Origin: DASXTW01 sp036505215
Lineage (GTDB): Bacteria; Actinomycetota; UBA4738
Assembly: GCA_036505215.1 (NCBI GenBank)
Contig: DASXTW010000178.1
Location: 1 to 10,058 of the forward strand
Direction of reading: 5' to 3'
DNA length: 10,058 bases
Shown: piece by piece, positions 1-8,398 of the stretch
Layout of the letters: each line of letters starts with the position of its first letter
Numbering within the stretch: the first letter of the stretch is position 1
Made by a program: the position numbers and the translations under genes
The notes under the pieces: generated by a model
Seen by the model: only the letters and a program-made list of their open reading frames with translations
Databases searched by the model: none
Told to the model about the DNA's origin: nothing

Positions 1-260
1 TCTCGTCCCCGATTGGGAGATCTCTGCCGTACTGGAAGCGGTGACTCCCTGCGGCGAACTCCAGCGGCCCCATCTCCTCGGAAACTGTCGATGTTCGCGG
101 CTACTTCCACTGGAGCGCGCTGGACAACTTCGAATGGGTCGCCGGGTACCGCCCGACGTTTGGCCTCATTGCTGTCGACCGGACGACCTTCGAGCGGTCG
201 GTCAAACCGAGCGCACGCTGGCTCGGCGCGATCGCCAAGACCAACCAGCTCCTCGACTGA
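1..260 (+). pseudogene. C-terminal fragment of GH1 beta-glucosidase-like protein, frame disrupted
   Basis: Bases 90-260 read as an intact GH1 C-terminus: DVRGYFHWSALDNFEW, then GYRPTFGLIAVDR, then KPSARWLGAIAK, ending at TGA 258-260. The G-Y-F-x-W-S-x-x-D-N-F-E-W block is a hallmark of family 1 glycosidases, where the late Glu and Trp line the sugar site. Upstream the same frame has a TGA at 42-44 and does not look like GH1. The +2 frame (VLEAV.., then GELQRP near base 66) continues sensibly into ISSETVDVRGY if one base of the C run at 68-71 is removed, which suggests a frameshift. Neither catalytic Glu (the NEP and TENG motifs) is visible, since those lie further upstream. It may be a decaying gene, or an intact gene with base-calling errors near a contig end. 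The family call is firm; pseudogene status is uncertain. It converges on the importer operon. Confidence 0.6.
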
Positions 261-279
261 GCCGGCCCCGGAAAAGACA

Positions 280-312
280 ACTCCCGGGGGCCACAGGAGG
301 ACCCCCGGGAGT
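280..312. terminator. Bidirectional GC-rich hairpin between converging genes
   Basis: An 11-bp perfect stem (280-290 pairing with 302-312, core CTCCCGGGGG / CCCCCGGGAG) closes an 11-base loop. It lies 20 bases after the GH1 stop and 35 bases before the solute-binding protein stop on the other strand. There is no clear T run on either side, so it resembles the T-poor terminators common in high-GC Gram-positives. It may also protect mRNA 3' ends. Confidence 0.65.
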
Positions 313-323
313 GCCTCGATTCC

Positions 324-339
324 GCCCTCCAGAGAGGGC
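324..339. terminator. Short tetraloop hairpin after the solute-binding protein gene
   Basis: A 6-bp stem GCCCTC / GAGGGC (324-329 with 334-339) has a 4-base loop. On the minus strand it starts 7 bases past the binding-protein stop codon, followed by the larger hairpin at 280-312. Together they form a tandem two-hairpin end for the importer transcript. There is no T run. Confidence 0.45.
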
Positions 340-346
340 TCATCGC

Positions 347-1636
347 CTAAGAGGTCGGCGGGTACTGGGCTCCTTTCGACTGTGCCGCCGCAGCGATCTT
401 GTCGTGCGCCGCGTCCAGCACCGTCTTGACGTCCTGTCCACCGACGATGGCGTTGTGGATCACGTCGTCCATCGCGGATTCGACGTCGGACCAGTAGACC
501 ACGTTGGGTCGATACCAACCGTTCTTCAGAGCGGCCTGGATGGCGTCGAATGTGGACTTCTGGTTGCTCGGAACCTCAGCGAGGGCGTCGGTCCGCACCG
601 ACGGCCAGCTGTTCTTCGCCACCAGGGTCTGTTGGGCCTCCTTGGACACCAGGAACTGGGCCAGGGCGAGAGCGGCGTCCTTCTCCTTGCCAGTGACGCC
701 CTTGGGGATCCCGAGGACCTCGCCGCCTATGACGTGGGCAGCTCGGGCGGGCCCGGCCCATCCCTCGTACACGTCGAACTTGTCGAGGATTCCGGTCTTG
801 TCGAGCTCCGCTGTGGTGAAGGGCCAGTTCGTGGCCAGCCAGGACGTCTCGCCCTGCAGGTAATTGACCTCGGTGTCGAACTTGGCCTTGAGGCTCTCCT
901 TCGCGAAGACGCCCTCCTTCCACAGCCCCTGGAGGAACGTGATCGCCTGAACGGACCCGTTGTCGTTCATGATGAGAGGGTCCCCGCCAAAGGAGACGAT
1001 CCACTCGGACATGGTCACTCCGAGCGGGCCCGTGTCGGGCTGGTCCGCAAAGGAGACGGTCACCTTCCCCTGGCCCCCGGCCGCCGCCTTCAGCTTCTCG
1101 GCCACCGTCTTGTACTCGTCCACCGTCTTGGGCGGTGAGACGCCGGCCGCGGAGAAGCGGTCCTTGTTGACGTAGGTCACCCGGACGTTCGGGCGGTAGG
1201 GCAGGAAGTACTGCTTGCCGTCGAACTTGTCCGGGATCAGCGCCGGCTGGACCTCGGACGGTATCTGCACGTCGGAGAGGTCCTCGACCAGGTCTTTGTC
1301 CACCAGGGTCGCCAGCGCCAGGTTGTCCTGGGCGAACAGGTGGATCGTGTGGCTGTTCGACGACACCTCGACCTGGAGCTTCTGGGGTAGGTCCTGCGCG
1401 GTGACCGTGGTGAGATTCACCTTCGCCCCGGTCTCGGACTCGAACTTGCCCAATATTTCCTGGACCGCAGCCGTCTCCGACTCGGCCACGGAGTCACTGA
1501 AGGTGATGGTGACGCCTTGGAAGTTGCCGGTGGCGCCGGGGCTGGTCGCCGCCTTCTCCCCGCCACCACCGCATGCGGCGGCCACCAGCGCCAGGCACGC
1601 GGCAATGGCGAACACTGCCTTCCACCTGTACCTCAT
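347..1636 (-). CDS. Sugar ABC transporter solute-binding lipoprotein (LpqY/MalE-like)
   Basis: This is the extracytoplasmic lipoprotein that captures sugar for the importer encoded just upstream in the same operon. ATG at 1636 gives 429 residues, normal for family 1 binding proteins. I chose it over the in-frame GTG at 1645 because that GTG lies inside the Shine-Dalgarno sequence GGGAGGTG (1643-1650). Residues 1-21 form a signal peptide with basic MRYRWK and a hydrophobic core, and V-A-A-A-C22 followed by GGGG is a lipoprotein cleavage site and linker. The mature part shows typical family features: an N-lobe beginning VTITFSDS, LPYRPNVRVTYVNKD at the lobe crossover, FGGDPL, and GGEVLGIPKG. 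It is the last operon gene, 60 bases after the MalG-type permease. Trehalose as ligand is inferred from the trehalase next door; maltose, other alpha-glucosides or beta-glucosides (given the GH1 fragment) are possible. Confidence 0.9.
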   Translation of the reverse strand: MRYRWKAVFAIAACLALVAAACGGGGEKAATSPGATGNFQGVTITFSDSVAESETAAVQEILGKFESETGAKVNLTTVTAQDLPQKLQVEVSSNSHTIHLFAQDNLALATLVDKDLVEDLSDVQIPSEVQPALIPDKFDGKQYFLPYRPNVRVTYVNKDRFSAAGVSPPKTVDEYKTVAEKLKAAAGGQGKVTVSFADQPDTGPLGVTMSEWIVSFGGDPLIMNDNGSVQAITFLQGLWKEGVFAKESLKAKFDTEVNYLQGETSWLATNWPFTTAELDKTGILDKFDVYEGWAGPARAAHVIGGEVLGIPKGVTGKEKDAALALAQFLVSKEAQQTLVAKNSWPSVRTDALAEVPSNQKSTFDAIQAALKNGWYRPNVVYWSDVESAMDDVIHNAIVGGQDVKTVLDAAHDKIAAAAQSKGAQYPPTS

Positions 1637-1642
1637 ACACAA

Positions 1643-1650
1643 CACCTCCC
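1643..1650 (-). promoter_or_regulatory. Strong ribosome binding site of the solute-binding protein
   Basis: On the minus strand this reads GGGAGGTG, the best Shine-Dalgarno match among the importer genes. Its GGAGG core ends 8 bases before ATG 1636. It decides the start: the alternative GTG at 1643-1645 is part of the site itself. Confidence 0.75.
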
Positions 1651-1669
1651 GGGCTCGGGTGGCGAGCCC
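1651..1669 (-). promoter_or_regulatory. Hairpin abutting the binding-protein ribosome site
   Basis: A perfect 7-bp inverted repeat, GGGCTCG / CGAGCCC (1651-1657 with 1663-1669), has a 5-base loop. It sits in the 60-base gap between the MalG-type permease stop and the binding-protein start, directly upstream of the Shine-Dalgarno sequence without covering it. This suggests a 5' mRNA stabiliser or processing boundary that could raise binding-protein output relative to the permeases. The role is inferred; only the pairing is seen. Confidence 0.5.
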
Positions 1670-1696
1670 CCTCTCAGCGATGCTCCAGACGTGCCC

Positions 1697-2548
1697 TCAT
1701 CCTTTCACAGCTCCCGTCAAAGCGCCGGGGCGCAGATAGCGCTGGAGGAAGTACACGACCAGCAGGATCGGCAGGGTGAGGATGGCCGCCACCGTGGCCA
1801 TGCTCTGGGTGCTGCCACGATCGATCGCCTGGAAGACCTTGAGAGGCAAGGTGAGCTGGTTCGTCGTGAGCAGGCGCGCATACAGGAACTCGTTCCACGA
1901 GTAGAGCCAGACGAACAACGAGGCCACGGCAATGCCACCCGCCGCGATGGGAAAGACCACCCGCACGAGGGTCCCGAGCCGGGACGCACCGTCGATCTGA
2001 GCCGCTTCCTCCAGGTCGATGGGGATGGTCTCGAACGTTCCGACCAGGATCCAGGCGATGAAGGGCAGGGAGCCGATCAGGTGGGCCAGGATGAGACCGA
2101 TGTATGTGTCCAGCAGGTGCCAGCCGGCGAACCGAGTGGCGACCGAGATGCCGATGGTGAACTCGGGGAACATCCGCGTGACCAGGAGGCCGATCACCAC
2201 GGTGTAGCGGATCGCAGGGCGAAGCCGGGAGATGACGTAGGCGGCGGGCGCCGCGATGACGATCGCCAACGCCGTCGTCACCGAGGCCACGACCAGGCTC
2301 TTGATCAGTGGGCTGATCAGGCCGGCGCTCTCGAAGGCATCCTTCCACCAACGCAGGGTGAAGTTGGTGACCACCAGCTGGGGGCGCTCACCGAAGACGG
2401 CCGACCCGGGAGCGAACGAGACCATGAACAGGAGATAGAGCGGGAAGATCACGATGAGAGCGGATCCGATCACCCAGAACGGGAAGGTCACCCTGAGCGG
2501 TGCCTCGAGCGGATCTCGCCTCGTCCGCGGAATGGCCGTGATGCTCAT
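1697..2548 (-). CDS. Sugar ABC transporter permease, MalG type (SugB-like)
   Basis: This is one of two inner-membrane subunits of the CUT1 importer; it pairs with the MalF-type subunit to form the channel. It has 283 residues with about six hydrophobic segments, beginning near residues 22-44 and ending near 251-268. The cytoplasmic EAA loop that docks on the ATPase is clear: EAAQIDGAS at 181-189, followed by LVRVVFPIAAGG. The C-terminus LRPGALTGAVKG is characteristic of MalG-type permeases. The ATG start overlaps the preceding permease's TGA by 4 bases (ATGA) and has an AGGTG ribosome site 5 bases upstream, implying translational coupling. The reading frame stays open further upstream, but that extension would run deep inside the other permease gene and is rejected. 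Confidence 0.93.
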   Translation of the reverse strand: MSITAIPRTRRDPLEAPLRVTFPFWVIGSALIVIFPLYLLFMVSFAPGSAVFGERPQLVVTNFTLRWWKDAFESAGLISPLIKSLVVASVTTALAIVIAAPAAYVISRLRPAIRYTVVIGLLVTRMFPEFTIGISVATRFAGWHLLDTYIGLILAHLIGSLPFIAWILVGTFETIPIDLEEAAQIDGASRLGTLVRVVFPIAAGGIAVASLFVWLYSWNEFLYARLLTTNQLTLPLKVFQAIDRGSTQSMATVAAILTLPILLVVYFLQRYLRPGALTGAVKG

Positions 2549-3487
2549 CGTTGCACCTGGAACCGCGCGACGAACCTCAGATACAAGATGATGAACACCA
2601 TGATGATGGCGAACAGGACGATGGAGGCCGCAGACGACGTGAACACGTCGCTGGTCGGCGGCAGGTACCTGTTCGCGATGTAGGTTCCCACGACGGGCTC
2701 CACACCACCCGCCAGCACCAAGGCCAGCTCGAAGATTCGGAAGGCGTCGATGGCCCGCAGGATCAGGGCCATCGTGAAGTAGGGGACCAGCAGCGGCAGG
2801 GTGACCCGCGCAAACCGCTGCCATTTCGTCGCCCCGTCGACGTCCGCGGCCTCGTAGACGTCCTCCGGGATCGACTGGAGGCCGGCCAGGAATATCAGCG
2901 TCATGACGGGGAGCACCTTCCACATGTCGGCGATGGCGACCGTGAACAGCGTTCGCCATCCTCCGGCCACGGTCCACGACACATTGGTCCACTTCAAGTG
3001 GATCCCGGGGATCTCGTCGATGAGGTTGGCGAACAGCCCCAGGACCGAGTTCATGTATCCGGCTCGGGCGAAGATCAGGAGCATCACGGCACCCGACACG
3101 ATGGTGGGGACTCCCAGGGGCACCAGTAGCACCGTCCGAACGAATCCTCGGCCCCGAAACGTGACGTTGAGTGCCAGCGCGACAGCCAAGCCGACGCCTA
3201 TCTCGAGGACCAGTGAGAGCAGCGCCACGATGATCGTGTTGACGACCGCGTGCCGGAACGTAGAGCTCTTGAAGATGAACCGATAGCTGTCGAAGGTGCC
3301 GAAACCCTTGGTGGGGGCGCTGAACGAGTGTCGGAAGGTGTCGATGATCGGGGCGACCGTCAGAAGCAACACGTAGAGCACCAGCGGCGTGATGAGGGTG
3401 AGCTCAAAGGTGTGCCTGCGGAACCATCCGGCGAGCTCGTTGCGCTGACGGGCCCGAGGTGCGGGGGCCCTGGTCAGCGTCGCTGTA

Positions 3488-3501
<14 letters not shown>
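2545..3501 (-). CDS. Sugar ABC transporter permease, MalF type (SugA-like)
   Basis: This is the second channel subunit of the importer. It has 318 residues: a basic cytoplasmic N-terminus (about residues 1-30) and six likely membrane segments, near 32-54, 84-112, 121-144, 185-208, 235-263 and 291-312. The EAA motif EAADVDGAT lies at 217-225, followed by FARVTLPLLVPY, the expected loop for contact with the ATPase. Length and layout fit SugA/UgpA-type permeases; the large periplasmic loop of E. coli MalF is absent. The start is GTG at 3499-3501, inside the last codons of the ATPase gene (14-base overlap), with no good ribosome site of its own. It therefore probably relies on translation of the ATPase. 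I saw no ATG in frame near the N-terminus. Confidence 0.92.
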
Positions 3502-4711
<1,210 letters not shown>

Positions 4712-4886
4712 CGAGCCGTGCTCCTATGACCGAGCGGGCACCTATCGGCTCCGGCGTCTTTCTAATCCCGACCTTGCTTCCTTTGCAACTCGATGAAGGG
4801 CCTCGCGGGCGGCTAGACGAATTGCCGGGAGGGCCTCGCTCTCCTAAGGTGCTCCCGGTGGGTCGCCTCCCCACGCAGGTGGCGCC
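4712..4886. promoter_or_regulatory. Divergent control region between importer operon and sthA-trehalase operon
   Basis: These 175 non-coding bases must hold promoters for both operons. Visible signals are AGGGCCTCGC repeated at 4797-4806 and 4830-4839 (33 bases apart, about three helical turns), the inverted repeat CCGGGAG / CTCCCGG (4825-4831 and 4852-4858), and the small palindrome TTGC-N7-GCAA (4774-4788). For the leftward operon the only pair I see is TTGCAA, 17 bases, TTAGAA (about 4788 down to 4760), a poor match. No regulator gene is present in the window. Confidence 0.5.
4822..4850 (+). promoter_or_regulatory. Candidate sigma70-type promoter of the sthA-trehalase operon
   Basis: TTGCCG (4822-4827) and TAAGGT (4845-4850) are separated by 17 bases and fit the TTGnnn / TAnnnT pattern of actinobacterial vegetative promoters. 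The predicted start near 4857 leaves a leader of about 30 bases. The second AGGGCCTCGC repeat lies in the spacer and the CCGGGAG / CTCCCGG inverted repeat brackets the -10, so a bound regulator here could block transcription. Assigned by eye only. Confidence 0.35.
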
Positions 4887-6290
4887 ATGAGCTACGAGTT
4901 CGACCTGATGGCCATCGGCTGCGGCCCAGCCGGGCAGAAAGCCGTGATCCAGGCGTCCAAACTCGGGCGCCGAGCGGTCGTGGTGGAGCGCGGGCAGATC
5001 GGGGGTGTATGCGTCATCTCCGGAACCATCCCCTCGAAGACGCTCCGAGAGGCGGTCCTGCACTTGACCGGGTTCACCCAGCGGGGGGTGTACGGGCAGA
5101 GCTACCGAGTAAAGGAAGACATCACGGTCGAGGATCTCCGGGCCCGCTTTCTCGATGTGATCCGACGAGAGACCGACGTGATCAAGGACCAGCTCACTCG
5201 GAACCACGTGAGCATCGTCGAGGGAGCAGCGAGATTCGCCGATCCGCACACGGTGGTCGTGGAGAGCCCGGACGGGTCGGAGCGGCGGATCACAGCCGAC
5301 AGGGTCGTCGTGGCCAGCGGGACTCGCCCCGCCCGTCCGACTTCGGTGGCGTTCGACGACCGCACGATCTTCGACTCCGACGGTCTGATGAACCTGGAGC
5401 GAATCCCCGGGTCTCTGGTCGTCGTAGGAGGAGGGGTCATCGGGATCGAGTACGCCTCGATCTTCGCTGCCCTCGGTGCCAAGGTCACGGTGGTGGACAA
5501 GCGACGACGGATTCTCGAGTTCTGCGACGACGAGATCATCGAAGGGCTTCAACACCACCTGCGGGACCTGGGAGTTAGCTTTCGTCTGGGAGAAGAGGTG
5601 AGCGGCGTCGAGGGGCTGGAGGAGGGCGCGCTGGTGCTTCTGGCGAGCCGGAAGCGCATCGCCGCCGAAGCCGTTCTCTACTCGGCGGGCCGGGAGGGCG
5701 CCACCGAAGACCTCGAGCTACAGGCAGCCGGGCTGGAGGCCGACCACCGTGGCCGGATCAAGGTCGGTCCCACCTTCCGGACCATCGTCGAGCACATCTA
5801 CGCCGTGGGTGACGTGATCGGATTCCCGAGCCTGGCGGCCACGGCCATGGAGCAGGGCCGGATCGCGGCCCTGGACGCGTTCGACCAGCCGGTTCGGTCC
5901 AGCCCCACTCTTCTGCCCATCGGGATCTACACGATCCCCGAGATCAGCTTCGTCGGGAAGACCGAGGCCGAGCTCACTGAAGCCGGTGTTCCCTACGAGG
6001 TGGGAATGTCCCGATATCGAGAGCTCGCCCGCGGAGCGATCCTCGGGGAGGCGCATGGGATGCTGAAAATCCTGGTCTCACCTGACGATCGAACCCTCCT
6101 CGGGGTCCACGTCCTGGGGATCGGGGCGACGGAGCTCGTGCACATCGGCCAGTCGGTGATGGGCAACGGAGGCACGCTCGACTATCTGGTCGACGCAGTC
6201 TTCAACTATCCGACGCTGGCCGAGGCGTACAAAGTCGCGGCCCTGGACGCGCAGAACAAGCTCCACGCCCTGGGCCGACTGGCCGGATGA
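4887..6290 (+). CDS. sthA: Soluble pyridine nucleotide transhydrogenase (Si-specific, SthA type)
   Basis: This cytoplasmic FAD enzyme moves hydride between NADPH and NAD+ (EC 1.6.1.1). Its 467 residues match the usual length of about 465. The FAD-binding GCGPAG is at 11-16, the NAD(P)-binding GGGVIG at 181-186, the second FAD motif YAVGDVIGFPSLA follows, and IYTIPEISFVGKTE begins the dimerisation domain. It belongs to the dihydrolipoamide dehydrogenase family but lacks that chemistry. In GGVCVISGTIPSK only Cys42 remains and Thr47 replaces the second Cys; near the C-terminus FNYPTLAE has Tyr441 where the catalytic His would be. As I recall, E. coli SthA has the same Thr and Tyr substitutions. 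ATG 4887 has AGGTGG four bases upstream. Its TGA overlaps the next gene's ATG (6287-6290). It is a poor candidate for lipoamide or mercuric reductase. Confidence 0.9.
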   Translation: MSYEFDLMAIGCGPAGQKAVIQASKLGRRAVVVERGQIGGVCVISGTIPSKTLREAVLHLTGFTQRGVYGQSYRVKEDITVEDLRARFLDVIRRETDVIKDQLTRNHVSIVEGAARFADPHTVVVESPDGSERRITADRVVVASGTRPARPTSVAFDDRTIFDSDGLMNLERIPGSLVVVGGGVIGIEYASIFAALGAKVTVVDKRRRILEFCDDEIIEGLQHHLRDLGVSFRLGEEVSGVEGLEEGALVLLASRKRIAAEAVLYSAGREGATEDLELQAAGLEADHRGRIKVGPTFRTIVEHIYAVGDVIGFPSLAATAMEQGRIAALDAFDQPVRSSPTLLPIGIYTIPEISFVGKTEAELTEAGVPYEVGMSRYRELARGAILGEAHGMLKILVSPDDRTLLGVHVLGIGATELVHIGQSVMGNGGTLDYLVDAVFNYPTLAEAYKVAALDAQNKLHALGRLAG

Positions 6291-8269
6291 GCGACCCCGA
6301 CGTCCCGACCCCCCTGGGCGACGGGGCGGCGTCCCCTCTGACAGAAGTCCCTCGGCAGATCCCGGGCACGCTCCGGGGCGCGGACACCCGGGTGTTCCGC
6401 AGCCCCTTCCCACCCATCGCCGACTACTGCTTCCTGTCCGACCGAGAGGTGGTCGCACTCGTCGCTCCGAGCGGGAACGTCGAGTGGATGTGCGTCCCGA
6501 GGCCCGACTACCCGAGCGTGTTCAGTTCCATGCTGGACCGAGCCGGGGGCGGCTTCCGGCTGGGGCCCGCCGATGTCATGGTTCCAACGGGTCGCCGGTA
6601 CGTCCCCGGGACCTTGATCTTGGAGACGACATGGCAGACGTCGACCGGGTGGATGATCGTCCGGGACGCGTTGCTGATCGGCCCCTGGCACAGCAGGGCG
6701 CGCCGCGGCGCCTATCAGCGACCCCCCGGCGATTACGAGGCCGAGCAGAGCCTGCTTCGAACCGTCAGATGCGTGAACGGCATGGTCGAGCTGGCCCTGA
6801 ACTGCGAACCGGTCTTCGACTATGCGCGAACAGAGCCCCACTGGGAATACGCCGCTGCCGGCTACGACTCGGCGGTGGTCCGTGGCCGTGAGGAAGACCC
6901 GGTCCTCACCCTGACAACCAGCCTCCGCTTGGGGCTGGAGGGTCGGGAGGCTCACGCGTACAGCCGCCTCCGCGAAGGGGACTCCGCCTTCGCCGCTCTC
7001 TCCTGGAGCGAGGAACCCGATCTGCCTGCTACCTTCGAGGAAGCCGCCGACCGGATGTGGCGCACGGGCAACTACTGGCGGGAGTGGCTACAGCACGGGG
7101 AGTTCCCGGATCACCCGTGGCGCATGTACCTGCAACAGAGCGCTCTCACGCTCAAGGGCCTGATCTACGTGCCCACCGGGGCGCTGCTCGCCGCCGCGAC
7201 CACGTCACTTCCGGAGACGCCGCACGGCGAGCGGAATTGGGACTACCGCTACAGCTGGATCCGGGATTCCACGTTCGCCCTGTGGGGCCTGTACACGCTC
7301 GGTTTCGACTACGAGGCCAACAACTTCTTCTACTTCATCGCCGACGCCCTGGGGGAAGACGACGACCTCCAGCCGATGTACGGGGTTGGCGGGGAGAAAG
7401 AGCTCGAGGAGCACGAGCTCGATCACCTCTTCGGTTACGACGGCGCCCGCCCCGTGCGCATCGGCAACGCTGCCTACCGACAGAAACAGCACGACGTCTG
7501 GGGCTCTCTGCTGGACTCGGTCTACCTCCACGCCAAGTCGAGGGATCACCTTCCCGAGGGGGTGTGGCCCCTCCTCAAGCGGGCCGTGGAGAACACCATC
7601 GCGAACTGGCGAGAGCCGGACCGGGGCATCTGGGAGGTCAGGGGCGAGCCCAAGCACTTCACCTCGTCCAAACTGATGTGCTGGGTGGCCTGCGATCGTG
7701 GGGCGCGCCTGGCCATCCTCCACGACGACCTCGATCTCGCTGCCCGCTGGCGCGACGCGGCCGACGAGATCCACACGGACATCTGTCAGCACGGAATCGA
7801 TGCCCGAGGCGTATTCGTGCAGCACTACGACACAGCAGCCCTCGACGCTTCACTCCTGTTGATGCCGCTGGTTCGGTTCCTTCCTCCCGGTGATCGTCGG
7901 ATCCGGGCGACGGTCCTAGCAATCGCCGACGAGCTCACCGTGGACGGCCTGGTCCTCAGGTACCGCGTCCATGAGACGGACGACGGGCTCTCCGGGGAGG
8001 AGGGGACGTTCACGATCTGTTCCTTCTGGCTGGTGTCCGCGCTGGCCGAGATCGGGGAAGAAGTCCGCGCGCGCCAGCTCTGCGAGAGGCTCCTGTCGCA
8101 CGCCAGTCCACTCGGACTCTATGCCGAAGAGCTGGACCCCAGAACCGGCCGGCACCTGGGGAACTTCCCCCAGGCCTTCACCCACCTGGCCCTGATCAAC
8201 GCCGTCATGCACGTCATCCGGGCGGAGGAGAGCGACCAGATGCGATTCGTCCCGGCTCGGGGACGGTGA
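6287..8269 (+). CDS. GH15 alpha,alpha-trehalase (mycobacterial type)
   Basis: This enzyme is predicted to hydrolyse trehalose to two glucose molecules (EC 3.2.1.28). It has 660 residues with no signal peptide, so it acts in the cytoplasm. Residues 41-79 (FPPIADYCFLSD to WMCVPRPDYPSVF) begin the N-terminal beta-sandwich domain. The (alpha/alpha)6 catalytic domain includes NWDYRYSWIRDS (317-328), GIWEVRG with likely general acid Glu450, EEGTFTICSFW, and LYAEELDPRTGRHLGNFPQAF with likely general base Glu614. The positions of acid and base are inferred from glucoamylase. Automatic annotation may say glucoamylase or glycoside hydrolase family 15; the overall sequence matches what I know of mycobacterial trehalase, an enzyme reported to need phosphate and Mg2+. 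The ATGA overlap with sthA indicates translational coupling. The neighbouring sugar importer could supply its substrate. A glucoamylase or other alpha-glucosidase activity remains possible. Confidence 0.85.
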   Translation: MSDPDVPTPLGDGAASPLTEVPRQIPGTLRGADTRVFRSPFPPIADYCFLSDREVVALVAPSGNVEWMCVPRPDYPSVFSSMLDRAGGGFRLGPADVMVPTGRRYVPGTLILETTWQTSTGWMIVRDALLIGPWHSRARRGAYQRPPGDYEAEQSLLRTVRCVNGMVELALNCEPVFDYARTEPHWEYAAAGYDSAVVRGREEDPVLTLTTSLRLGLEGREAHAYSRLREGDSAFAALSWSEEPDLPATFEEAADRMWRTGNYWREWLQHGEFPDHPWRMYLQQSALTLKGLIYVPTGALLAAATTSLPETPHGERNWDYRYSWIRDSTFALWGLYTLGFDYEANNFFYFIADALGEDDDLQPMYGVGGEKELEEHELDHLFGYDGARPVRIGNAAYRQKQHDVWGSLLDSVYLHAKSRDHLPEGVWPLLKRAVENTIANWREPDRGIWEVRGEPKHFTSSKLMCWVACDRGARLAILHDDLDLAARWRDAADEIHTDICQHGIDARGVFVQHYDTAALDASLLLMPLVRFLPPGDRRIRATVLAIADELTVDGLVLRYRVHETDDGLSGEEGTFTICSFWLVSALAEIGEEVRARQLCERLLSHASPLGLYAEELDPRTGRHLGNFPQAFTHLALINAVMHVIRAEESDQMRFVPARGR

Positions 8270-8274
8270 CCGGG

Positions 8275-8394
8275 GTCCAGGGGGGCAGCAGCCCCGCGAG
8301 CGAAGCGAGCGGATCAGGCTGCTGCAGTCCCCCTGGCCATGAGGGCGATCCGAAGGATCGGGCTCATCGGGAAGAGCGAGATGTCCAGGGGGGC
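8275..8394. repeat. Palindromic repeat region with three complementary arms
   Basis: GTCCAGGGGGGC occurs at 8275-8286 and again at 8383-8394, and CCCCCTGG (8329-8336) between them can pair with either copy. Between arms 1 and 2 is a 9-bp stem, GCAGCAGCC / GGCTGCTGC (8285-8293 with 8317-8325). Between arms 2 and 3 is a hairpin ATGAG-GG-CGATCC-GAA-GGATCG-GG-CTCAT (8339-8367). The inner segment CGCGAGCGAAGCGAGCGG is the kind of low-complexity sequence seen in dispersed REP-like repeats. The region fills the 129-base gap between converging genes. Confidence 0.6.
8277..8336. terminator. Long stem-loop between trehalase and phosphoesterase genes
   Basis: Stem CCAGGGGG / CCCCCTGG (8277-8284 with 8329-8336) continues, after a 3-base bulge at 8326-8328, into GCAGCAGCC / GGCTGCTGC. 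That gives 17 base pairs, and CCGC / GCGG (8294-8297 with 8309-8312) may extend it. It starts 7 bases after the trehalase stop. There is no T run. It can work in both directions and may equally be a repeat element used as terminator. Confidence 0.55.
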
Positions 8395-8398
8395 CCAG

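Noticed and set aside
41..1138. 365-residue open frame antisense to the solute-binding protein gene
   Set aside because: It runs opposite a clear SBP gene, is Arg/Gly/Leu-rich without recognisable motifs, and is explained by the GC-rich third-position bias of the real gene.
1517..2683. 388-residue open frame antisense to the MalG-type permease
   Set aside because: Its sequence is a low-complexity mix of Asp, Glu, Gln, Arg and Gly typical of a reverse-strand shadow, and it spans several real gene boundaries.
1697..2992. N-terminal extension of the MalG-type permease to 431 residues
   Set aside because: The extra 148 residues lie inside the MalF-type gene in another frame and lack permease features. 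The ATG at 2548 has a ribosome site and ATGA overlap.
6287..8269. Annotation of the GH15 enzyme as secreted glucoamylase
   Set aside because: There is no signal peptide or starch-binding domain, and the motifs and overall sequence fit the cytoplasmic mycobacterial-type trehalase better.
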